From Symbiodinium natans (taxonomy: Eukaryota > Sar > Dinophyceae > Suessiales > Symbiodiniaceae), in the NCBI GenBank assembly GCA_905221605.1, contig CAJNDS010001691.1, forward strand, positions 587,417 to 651,416: a stretch of DNA of 64,000 bases, given 5' to 3'. Positions within the stretch are counted from its first letter, which is position 1. Each line of letters begins with the position of its first letter. Positions 1 to 11,400 of the stretch are shown one piece after another. The notes beneath the pieces were generated by a model, which made no database searches, was not told where the DNA came from, and saw only the letters and a program-made list of their open reading frames with translations. The position numbers and the translations under genes are program-made.

Positions 1-1094
1 AGTTCTTAAGCAAATAGTAGTACGAGTTTCTAGGCATCTCGCGGTTGATGAATGGATGAATGGCCGGCAGACCGCAAGCCTTTGGCTTCTAAGGCGGTGT
101 GAAACAACTCGTTCAACTCTTTACCCAGAGACTCCAAAACCCCTTAACTAAGGAATATACCTTAAATTATAATGGGAACCCTAATATTCCTTAATTAAGG
201 GGTTTTGGAGTCTCTGGGTAGGACCCATATGTTGGCCTTATCCTGCCATTGATGGCCGTGGCATCTTGGTGGTGTAGGTCCTCACCCTAAACCCCTAAAC
301 CCTAAACCCTAGAGGGCTGTGCCGGAGTGCTCCCTGCGGAAGCAGTGAGCACGGCAACATAAACTTACTGCGGCATGCTCGAACGCAATGTCAACACCCA
401 AAAAATGTAGCACTGCAGGAAATGAGCAGATCCCCTAGTCACGCAGGCACGAATGTTGTCAGGGATTCTGGCTGCTCTTGCTAGTCCAGGGTCTCGAAAC
501 CCCTCAACCCTCAACCCTAAACCCTCAACCCTCCTAAACCCTAAATGCCGCACAGCCAAATGAAGACTCCTTCCACGAAGTCATGGAGTCCTCAGACAGG
601 AACTCCCTAAAACCCTAAAACTTTTAGAGCCCCAAAAAGGCCCTGGAATACCCGAAAACGCACAGCAAAGTACCCTGACATAGCACGAAAGCCCTAGAAC
701 CGCAAAGCATCCCTTGCAAGTCTCAGGACCCAAACACGAAACAAACCATATTGCGAAAGATAAGAAAGAGATAGTGCTAGTGATCGAGAGACAGGCACGT
801 GACCATGTATGCATGTCTGCATGCATGCCTGCATGTATATACATATCGGTGCATGATGGGGCTTTAAGCGGACCTTGGCCCTAAACCCTAAACCCTAAAC
901 CCTAAACCCTAAACTCTAAACCCCTAAACCCTAAACCCTAAACCCTAAACCCTAAGGAGGCGCAGGCCAAGTCTCGGGTGTGGGGAGGGTGGGCAAGGAT
1001 GGCTTCTTGCCATTCCAGGCCGCCTCCCGTGAAAAGAACTCGAAGAAAAGAATTCGAGATACGAGTGCCGCCTCAACTCCCCGGCTCAGCCTCG

Positions 1095-1523
1095 TTCATG
1101 GTTGGGATAGGATTAGAGTCTTATTCCTTATTGTGTTTAAGTACCCTCAAAAAGAATGTAAAGTGTTACCCCACCATGACAATGTCATTCCTTATTGTGT
1201 TGAGGTACCCTTAAAGCATGTAAAATGTTACCCCCACTAGGACAGTTTTATTCCTTATTGCATTGAAGTACCCTTAAAGACTGCAAAAAACGCTGCCCCC
1301 AACTATGACAAAGCAGCAGGAGCGTAGCTCGACATCGAGCTTCTCCCCCTGTGCCGGATCCTTCGAGAGGAGCAGGTCGGGCTTTGCAGAATCGTGCTGC
1401 CAGCCAGGCTCCGTGTCGATGTCCGGCGCCTGGTTTCATGGTTGGGATAGGATTAAACTTGTGAATTTCTATTCCTTCTTGCGTTTTAAGGACATGTAAA
1501 AATGTAAAACAGTACTCCCATAG
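1095..1523. repeat. M11 repeat cluster
   Basis: TCATGGTTGGGATAGGATTA occurs at 1097 and 1437. TTCCTTATTG..TACCCTTAAA.. ATGTTACCCC is repeated three times between 1120 and 1310. Single copy at 41688-41764; copy split by an array at 57068-57200. Confidence 0.82.
1311..1433 (-). CDS. Possible C-terminal exon, channel A
   Basis: Open minus-strand stretch, charged and protein-like, beginning with the words APDIDTEPGWQHD and continuing with DPAQGEKLDVEL. It follows an AG acceptor in ...AACCAG and has a candidate GC donor near 1311. It lies between copies of element family M11. No counterpart was recognised in channel B, so its assignment to this gene is only positional. Confidence 0.33.
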
Positions 1524-1744
1524 TGGCCCAGGCGCCGGGCCCAGCTCGCAGCTTGGAGATGCAGCAGAGACCATGACGCTGGAGGGCCGGGGCACCGCCG
1601 TGCAAAGGACGCTCACACTCCTAGGATGGCCCCTAAAACCCTCTTAGGGTTTAGGGTTTAGGGTTTAGGTTTAAGGTTTAGGGTTTAGGGTTTAGGGATA
1701 TTCACCCAAGTAAGGGAAAATATCAAAATGTCCCAAGGGCCTGC

Positions 1745-1894
1745 CTAGACTCCGAACAGTGAGGTCCTTCAAGTCGTCCAGGCTCTTCGTGGTCTCTTCC
1801 CGGATCTCCTCCAGCATGGCGTACACAGCTTTGGTCGCCAGCAAGCCGGCAATGGCGTCGCTCTTGCTAATCTCCCCGCGAATCCTTGGCTGCA
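1745..1894 (-). CDS. Channel A exon: C-terminal helix after EF-hand
   Basis: Encodes a helix containing GEISKSDAIAGLLATKAVYA, then MLEEIREETTKSLDDLKDL. The first part aligns with channel B at 28.5 kb (EINKSDTVAALLAIKAVQ). Acceptor CTAAG at 1895-1899; candidate GC donor at 1744-1743. Just outside the exon lies a short repeat (AAATAT..CCCAAGGGCCTG) that also follows the exon at 20.65 kb. Confidence 0.75.
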
Positions 1895-4153
1895 CTTAGG
1901 AGGGTAGGAAAAAAATCAAACTTCTAGCTGCCTGATTAAGAAGCCGAATAAACCCAAAAAGGCTAAACATCTAAAGTTACAGTAGAGCACCACCAAGGTA
2001 ACCCTATTAGAATAAGGGCACCCTTTGTTGGGTTGGTTACTTTATAAGGGAACCCGAAACCCCAAAAAACAGGTGAAGGGTACCACTGCCACCCTGCACC
2101 CTAAACCCTAAACCCTAAACCCGAAACCCTAAACCCTAAACCCCCTGGGCCACCAAGAATCTTTAGAAGGCCCTGCACCAGCTCGGAGATCCGAAGAGTT
2201 CCGCTGCCGTCCGCGTCGATGATCTCAAAGAGGTTCGCGCGATCCGGGGGGAGATCCAGCTCATCCATCAACTCCTCAGCTCATGGGTTCCCCTACTATG
2301 CGGTTTAGGGTTTAGGGTTTAGGGTTTAGGGTTTAGGGTTGAGGGTTTAGGGTCTAGGGTCTAGGGTCTAGGGTTTAGGGTTTAGGGTTTGGGGGTTCCC
2401 CCTCTATACTACCTTCCCTAGGTTCCCCTCATAATTAAGGCTGTTTAGGGATAATTAAGCCTAATTAAGGGGGAAGGTCCAGCTCATCCATCAATTCCTC
2501 AGCCCTTGGGTTCCCCTACTACCCCCTCTATTGCAGGTTCCCCCCGGAATTAAGGCTATCTAGGGATGATTAGAGCCTATAAGGTAGGTTATTTAAGGTC
2601 AGATTGCAAGGGGTTGAGCTACTCTTTCTGGGATCAAGGCCCCTGCGGGCTTACTTTGGGCTTAGCAGCTTCATAGGCAACTCATATGTGTCATCGGTTC
2701 GTGGGGCTTAGGATTTCAAGTCTAGAGCTGTAGGAAAAGATTTAGGGTTTAGGGTTTAGGGTTTGGGGTTTAGGGTTTAGGGTTTAGGGCTAGGGTTTAG
2801 GGCGATCAACTCTCAACCATGAGGGCTTGGCTTCCTGCACTCCACGGTCTTGGATCACGAGGAGGAACAGATCTTTCGTGATCGCGATCCCCTCATGCAC
2901 ATCCTCTCGTCAGGGTTTAGGGTTTAGGGTTTAGGGTTTAGGGTTTAGGGTTTAGGGTTTAGGGTTTAGGGTTTAGGGTTTAGGGCTTGGGGGTTTGTAG
3001 GGTTCAGGGCCTCAGGTTCCTAAAGCCCTAGGCCCTGTAAACACTGTCAAGTTTGGGCCTGGCAAAGTAGCAACCATATGATAATGAGGGTACCCTTTTT
3101 GGGGGGCTTGAGAACGGTATAAGGGAACCCTAAACCCTAAACCCTAAACCCTAAACCCTAAACCCTAAACCCTAAACCCTAAACCCTAAACCCTAAACCC
3201 TAAACCCTAACGGGGGGGGCAAAAGTGCTCCACTGGGCAACCAAGGCTTTCTTCCCCTGGCTCCTAGTAGAGAACGGGGGAATTAGGGCCCCATACATAC
3301 CTTTAGGGCCCCTGTGTATACCCTTTCTTAGAGGAGTATGTAGGGTACCTCTTTCCCTGATTCCCTACTACGAACCAGCCAGGCTTTCCTCGTCTGTGAA
3401 GACCGTCTTGCCAGGGCTGATCTCCAGATGAGAAACTTCCGTGTGGTCGTCCTCTCTGACATGCGTTAGCTTGAACGAAGGGAGATAGGTTTAGGGTTTA
3501 GGGTTTAGGGTTCAGGGTTTCGGGTTTTGGGTTCAGGGAAACCTGTGAACTCTTCAAACAGGCATATGTGCCCTAGCTCTTGGCATACTTCCTCGTGCAA
3601 GTGGATATACATGACTCTCGGCGAACGCTATGTGCCCCTCAATGCCCTAAACCAGCCGGGAACATGCAAAATGCATGCAGTAAACCCTGAAGCCCTCAAC
3701 ACTCAACTCTACATGAACCCTACATTGACATGGATGTCTAGGCCCTCACTGGCCTGATTTGCCCAGTAACCACAGTGTCCCAAACGGGCTACCAAAGTCT
3801 AGGAACCCTAAACCCTGAACCCTAAGAACCCTAAGAACCCTAAGAACCCTAAGAACCCTAAGAACCCTAAGATTCCTAAGATTCCTAAGAATCCTATGAA
3901 CCCGAAGAACCCTAAGAACCCCAAAACCCTCCCCCCCGGCCTCCAAGTCGTGGAAGAGCCGGTAGGCCGCCGCAAAGCGCTTGAGGAGCTCGCGCGTCGT
4001 CCGCGCCACGCGGATGGACTCCCGTGCCTTAAGCGCTTGCTTCGTTGCTTCGTGGCGATTCAGAGGGGTTTGGATAGAAGCTGTACGAATGTATAAATGC
4101 CCTTGCAACCAAAACAAACGTATACATATGTGCATATATACATATATAACATG

Positions 4154-4184
<31 letters not shown>

Positions 4185-5453
4185 TTATTTATTTATTATT
4201 TTTTTTTATTTAGTTTTTTTTTTGTTTATGTACATATGTGCACAAACATATTCCCGGGTTCCCGAGTGCTACCCACCACGCCCCCCCCCCCCCCCCCCCC
4301 CTCGCCCCCAATAATGTTCCCCCTCCCCCCGGAGGATTCTCGGGGCTTAGAGAGGGCTTCTCTGCCGTGCTTACAGGGTTTAGGTTTCCTGACACATTGA
4401 CAGCATAGGATCTGAAGGGTGTAGAGTTTCAGGGCTGCGGCTGTCAAAGGTTGCCATAACAACTTTCAGCTTGGCATCCTTACAACATAAAAATTGGAAG
4501 AAACACAAGAACCAAGTGGACTGCAAAGTTCAACGATTAAGCTGAGTAGGGTTTAGGGTTTAGGGTTTAGGGTTTAGGGTTTAGGGTTTAGGGTTTAGGG
4601 TTTAGGGTTTAGGGTTTCGGGTTTAGGGTTTAGGGCTAGGCTATAGGATCGAGGGGTTTAGGGTTCAGGGCGTCCCAGGTGCATATTGCTCGGCAGTGAC
4701 GGCCTCATTCTCTTTCGCCGCCTTCATGGTGATGTCGACCTTGGGGCCGTTTACGCCTTTACGCCTTTACGCTTTGGGGTTTAGGGGGTTTAGGGGGGTT
4801 TAGGGGGGTTTAGGGGGGTTTAGGGGGGTTTAGGGGGGTTTAGGGGGGTTTATGGGGGGTTTAGGGGGTCTAGGGGTTTAGGGGGTTTAGGGGGTTTAGG
4901 GTTTGGGGTTTAGGGTTTAGCGGCCCCTGCGAGTTGCCCCAGAATGACCTTTACTAACCCTGCAAAAAGGGGGGGGACATCGACCTGGACCTTGTTGCTA
5001 GGTGTACATATTTAGTTTTTCCTAACATTAATGCGGAACATGCTAGGGGGTCCCATAATCCCTATAGGTGTACATTAAGCTATACTCGAAACCTTAAACC
5101 GTATAGACGCTAAACCTTGGGATGTTCATACGAACAGTCCTTCATAGGGATTATACTAGGGGGTCCTATAATTCCTCTTGAGGACTGTTACTATAAGGGG
5201 GAACATCTCAAGCTAAACCCTATAAACCCGAATTCCCTGTTAGTAAGGGCATGTAGACTACTCCCGGTGGGGCTTCTAGACCCAAGAGTAACCTTGGAAT
5301 AACAAGGGCGCCCTTTGTGGTTTAAAGGGGCGTATAAGAGTAAAGCAAGGGAATAAGGGCCTACTCCGGGACTCCGGGTCCTAGGCTTTGTTAGAGTTTC
5401 AATGAAAAGCGGGACCTGCGTTGTACTAGTTGTTGTCCAGTGGCACCCGCTTT

Positions 5454-5486
<33 letters not shown>

Positions 5487-8400
5487 AAAACGAACAAAAA
5501 AACACAAGCAACAACAATACTTGCAGGGGAGCCGACCTAACTTGGGCTTCGGGCTTCTGGGTGTGGGACATACTTTCTTCACATGGCTTTTCAAGCGATC
5601 TTCAGACGTATGTAGTTGTCTTGACCGCACGATGGGGTCTTGTTGCTGCGGGGTGAAGGGGAAGATGAAGCCTACAATCATACGACGCAAACCTCTAAAT
5701 CCCTAAACTTACTAAACCCTAAACCCTAAACAGCCCAAACCCTAAAGACTCGCCCATTTGAAAGCATGCGGTCTTCAAGCAGCTGGGCCAAGAACAGGGG
5801 GGGGGGGGGGGGGGGGAGGGCAGGGGGGCCCTATATAAGTGCTTACGTAGGGTTGCTTTGGGGTTTAGAAGGGTTTAGGGGTTCCTAACTTAGGGCTTTC
5901 GGAGTGTAGGGGTCCACTCGCATTGTAGGTAGCTCTGTATTGGACATTCAGGCTTAGGGTTGTAAAAAGAACCGCCACACCCGCAACCAGAAAAGGGACC
6001 CTCGTCTGGGTGAGCATTGGCCAGGGCACGTAGACAGCCAAAATGACGTTGAAGATGCCCATGGCTACGAGCATATAGCTGATCACGTATGCCATAATGA
6101 AGGGATAGCCAAAGAGCCTGAGGTGTCGACGGACCAAACCGACGGCCCTGAAAAAGCCATCATGAAACGACCCATCGTTGATTCGAGAATCTTCAGTCTC
6201 AAGCTTGGGCTGTCATAAAGAGAGTCCGTAAGACAACGGGCTGTGAGAAATCGACTCTGGGATTTGGCCTTGCTTCGCTGCTCTATACTCCCCCATAGCA
6301 CAGGAATGAACATCTTGGTTTACTGTGTTTACTGTCACCTTGTTCCTGCTGCACATCTTAGTTTAGTATCGCCTTGTTCCTGCGGAAACTTCTGACTCCT
6401 GTGCTCTGCAGCCAAAGGACCTGGCCAGCTCGTGCGTCAAGGGCTTGCCTTCGTCGTTCACGCAATCACCCGTGTAGCACCTCTGGTGCAGAGGGTGGCT
6501 ACCCTAAACCCTAAACCCTAAACCCTAAACCCTAAACCCTAAACCCTAAACCCTAAACCCTAAACCCTAAACCCTGAACCCTGAACCCTGAACCCTAAAC
6601 CCTAAACCCTAAGCTGAAGAATGACACAACTGTCGGGATGTAAGTCACCATGTGAACCAGCTGTACCCACAAAGAGTACTTACTATATAGGGACTTGGGG
6701 GCCCAAGTATATAATAATAAGGTACATGGACCGTTAGGGTTACAAAACCGACTTAAGACCAGGGCATTTCCCAACATAGGGGTACCCCTTTTATACCATA
6801 AATAAAATAGAATCCCCTTAAAGGGACCCCCCCAAAGAGGGTACCCGCTGTTTCGGAAACCCCCACATGAACGCAACCCGAAACCCTAAGCCCTAAGCCC
6901 TAAACCCTTACAGGTCATGGAATCCAAGTACAGACAAGGTGCCGGAAGGCGGTGAACATGCCTTGCCGGGGATTGGCATGGCTGTGCAGTTGCCGCGGCA
7001 ATAAAAGCCATCCCGACACCCCCCCAACCCTAAACCCAAACCCCTGAACCCTAAACCCTAAGCCCTAAATCCTAAACCCTAAGCCCTAAACCCTGAACCC
7101 TAAACCCTAACCTCCCAAACCCCCAAACCCTCAATCTGGAGTCATAAAACAACTCCACGCTGCATTGAGGAAGGCTGTCGAAATACTTCAAGAGGCCCTC
7201 CGCCTGATGCTGGGAGGAGGGGTGGACTACATTTTGTTTAGGGTTTAGGGTCTATAGGGTTCAAGTAGGTAGGGTTTAGGGTTTGAGGGAGTTGAACAGC
7301 GGCAGCATCAGGAATTCGGGAGCGGACCTGTCGGGCACTGCTAGGGAAAGTCAAAAAGCCGGACACCATGAGTCTGACGTGCCAAGCCATGAGAAGCTGT
7401 TCTCTCTTCCAGGTCAGAACCCCAAGGCTCCAAAGTGCCCAAAGTAGGTGTTTTTTATAGACTTTTAGGGTTTAGGGTTTATTTAGGGTTGTATAGGCTT
7501 GAGCCCTAAACCCAAAGTAGATGTTATTTATAGATTTTTAGGGGTTCGGGTTTATTTAGGGTTTTATAGGCTTGAGACCCCAATGTAGGTACTGTTTGTA
7601 TACTGGGAGCCCTATAGGCCTTAGAGTAATGGTTGATGCAACGTTTTCCAGCCCAAAAAATGGAACCTCGGTTCTCGGATCGCTTCCGATTGCCATCGTC
7701 GCAAAGCCACCAATGACCTGAGCCGCTCGCGACCAGCTGCGGATCAGCTTGGATACTTGGATAGGTTCAGGGTACTTATAAGCCAATGAGAAGCGTAGAA
7801 TAGCCCACTTGCAAGTCCCTTGAAGTGGCCTAATACAGGGATATAATTGGGTTATGAGTACAGTTATAATTGGCCCCGCATGCTAGAAGACTAGACATGG
7901 TGCAGAAATGGTGCGGGGGGAGGGGGGGGGGTTCCGGAAAGAGGGGTACCTTTGTTGGGGATTCGTGTAAGAAGGATGGTCCCTTTGTGTGGGCACTCGT
8001 ACGATAAGGATTACAGTACTTTGAGCTACAAAAGGGTCCCTTGGAAATGCCTAAAGGCAAATTCTTAAACCCTAAACACTAACCCTAAACCCTAACGGTA
8101 TTTTAACGATTGTCAGTTTTTTTGCTCTGATGTCCGACAGGGGTGCGTAAAGGACGGAGAAGAGCAGCGTGAAGGCCAGCGTTAGCGTTCGCACGCCTAG
8201 CGGCTTCTCATGCTTTAGGTTCTATGATAGAGTTAGGGTTTAGGGTTTAGGGTTTAGGGTTTAGAGTTTAGGGTTTAGGGTTTAGAGTTTAGGGTTTCGC
8301 ATTTGGCGTTTAGGGTTTAGGGCTAGAAGGAACCCGAGGAGTAACCCATGCAAGCTTATTGGCTTCTCTCTGCTTGCCAGGATGAAGAGAGACACTCCTT

Positions 8401-11400
8401 CCAAGGAACCTGGTCTGGGGGGGTTTAGGGTTTAGGGTTTAGGGTTCTGTCCGCAGCCGACACTCTATGGTGTAATGCCCCTCAGTTTGCCACGCTAGTT
8501 GAAACCTGCTTAGCCCATTGCGAAGCTGAAGGAACCCATGGTAAAGGTAATATCCAAATTCTGGGTACCCGAATTCTAAGCCGTACTACCCCCAAACGTG
8601 GGGAAGCGACCAAGTCATAGCTTTCAAGCGACCAAGCGCCTGCAACAAGGCCTTTGACCATGAGACGCAGGTCTCGCATGAACTTCAGGCGGAAGACCTG
8701 TCAGACTGGCTCGTTCTTAGTAGGGAATGAGGGAATGAGGGCCATGTATATACTCTTTAAGGGATCATGTAGGGTACCTCATTCCCTCATTCCCTACTAA
8801 GAACCAGCCAGTCAGAGTCGCCCCGGCATTCACCCCACCGGATGAGAGCCCAGGACTTTCGCTTACTAGGCGGCCCCCAGGCAACATATCTGAATACCCT
8901 CTTAATGTATCTAAGCCCGATGAGGAAATGTGACCAGCAGCCTACCTAGTACATAGCATGACCTCTCATCTCGGCGAATCTCGGCGAAGAAGGTGCAAAC
9001 CCGAAAGGCTGCTAGCTGCTAGCTGCTCGCAACAAGCCAGCTAATGTAGGGGCTTTAATAATTAGAATAGGGTTTTGGGGGTTGTTATCGTGGAATTCGG
9101 AATTACAAAAGGGACCATAAGGGAAACCGATTAGTCGCCATTCCGACCCCTATATTACTGTCTTCACGTGTCTTCACCAAAGGAATCATTCCTGCCTTCA
9201 CAATGCGCACCAGTCGGATCAGGCGACAGAATCTCAGCAGGGAAGTGCCAAATATGTCGGTCTTCTGGTCGTTGACAAGCTGTACTGTGATATCAACAAG
9301 CCCAGTCATTGCCAGGACGATATCGAAGTAGTTCCAAAGCCAGTCTGGGCCGCACCAGAATTTCCGACAGCCAAGAAGGTGGATTCGCAAAGCGATCTCT
9401 AAAATGAGCACACTCAGAAACCTGAGCAAGTCATTCAGAAACCGCTGGGAAAAAAAGCTATATGTCTTATTATTCTAGCCAGTAGGAACCCAGAAGCCTA
9501 AGCAAAAAGTAACACATATGGGGGGTTTCCGAAGATTGGGACCCCTAATTTCGGAAACCGCATCTACTGCTGAACAGTCAAAAGACCCGATCTCCACGTG
9601 TGTCCAATATATCCAATCCTGATGGTCTGGATGAGTCTGGAAGCCAATCCTTAGAAGTTCGAGTCAGCAACGGCAGACTCGGCAAGCCCAGAAAAACGTA
9701 GGCTTAAGGATAAAACAGGTTTGGGGTTTAGGTTGTAGGTTTAGGAAGAGCCTCCCAAAGGGCCCTATAAACCCTAAACCACAAGACCCTAAACCCTAAG
9801 CCCAACATACTTCAGCACAACCGCCAGGAAGAGACTAAGAACTGTCGGCCAGAAGGGGATGTCTTGCGACGTGGCTCATGATCCCATTGCAGACGATCAG
9901 AAGGGCGACCAGGGGCCTGGGCCGTTCGGGTTTAGGGTTGAGGGGTTGCGGGTTTAGGAGGGGGGGGGGATATGTGGCGAACATCTCCAAGACTTTCGAC
10001 ACACGTGCTTTGGGCTGTTGGTGCTTCAGCCTTTCGAGTTTCAGTCCATGGGCTTGCATGGATCAGTGATTCGGATGGGGTTTAGGGTTAGGGTTCAGGG
10101 TTTAGGGTTTAGGGTTTACGTTATGGGTAAGATTACGGCCCGAGTCGCTCAATGTAGATCAGTGGGTGGATAGGCTCGGGTGGAGCTGCGAGGTCGTTGA
10201 TTCTGACGAATGTCAGCTCAGCCACCAACCCTCAGCACGCATCGGTGTTGGTGTGTGTGGTTTAGGGTTTAGGGTTTAGGGTTTAGGGATTAGGGTTTAG
10301 GGTTTCCGGGGGCCTACGTGAACTGACAGGAAGATGACGTCAATGACGTCCGCTCCGCGTTGGGCTCTCAGCGCAGATGCACAAATACAAGTGTGCAGGG
10401 CCAAAAAGGAACGAAGACATGCAGACATCTCCCCCCCCCAAAAAAAAAACAACCTGACAAACAGACAGGCGGAGAGGAACGCACACATGCAGCTGCGCCG
10501 ACACGCACACACCTGACATTCGTGGACTCTGGCAACACACCGCTACCGACACACTCACTCACTCGCTATCCCCTGCACTTGCACTGATCCTCTGAAGGGC
10601 TGAATTTGTGGACTTCATCATGCTGCTAGACTTGGCCTGAAAGATGTGTTAGGCTTATCCCTTGCCGGCCGAGAGGCGATTCGTGTCACCAGCAAGCAAA
10701 ATCTCCTTCATGGCCTCATTCGTACAGCACAAAAGCACTTGGCAGCCCAGCAGCCATAGTATGAGGGTCTCCTTTTTGGTGTTGGTTGCTTGTACTGAGG
10801 GAATCTAGAACCAACAAAAGGGCACGAGGGCACGAGTTTTTCTACCAAGAGCACCAGAGATTCGGGTATAGTAAGACATCCCAAGGCCTGGAGATCTTCC
10901 GGTGGGGTGTAGGGTGTAGGGTTTAGGGCGTAGGGACGTTCTTCCTGCAACCTGCCAGGGCTTATCGCTGCAGGGCGCCTTTCCTGGATGTGTTTTTGAA
11001 AAGGCAGGCACACACACACACATCGCCAATCGAAGCATGGGTCAGGAGACACCCCCCCCCCCAACCCCCACCTTGAACTGCTTGAGTAGGCGGCCGGCAC
11101 CAAAAATTCGCTTGTGCAGGTCCCACTCCTGAACAATCTGGAACCAGCAATGGGAGGTTGACAGGGTAAGGGGTATGAAGAGGTTCAGGGTTTAGGGTTT
11201 AGGGTTTAGGGGTTCATCTTGGCTTCCCTGTTGATGTGCACAGGATGCCGCAGAGAAGATGCCAGCACTGTCAGTAAAATCAGGAGAGGCCGAAAGCGCG
11301 AAAGCGACGCGGTCCTGCGCAAAGAAGAGCTCCATCAGCGCCTCTGGCTTATGGCGGGTGGGTGTAGTATCCCTAAACCCTAAACCCTAAACCCTGAACC

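Noticed and set aside
5391-5706. Frames with poly-Pro or poly-Gly
   Set aside because: Driven by a 30-bp C run; no other support.
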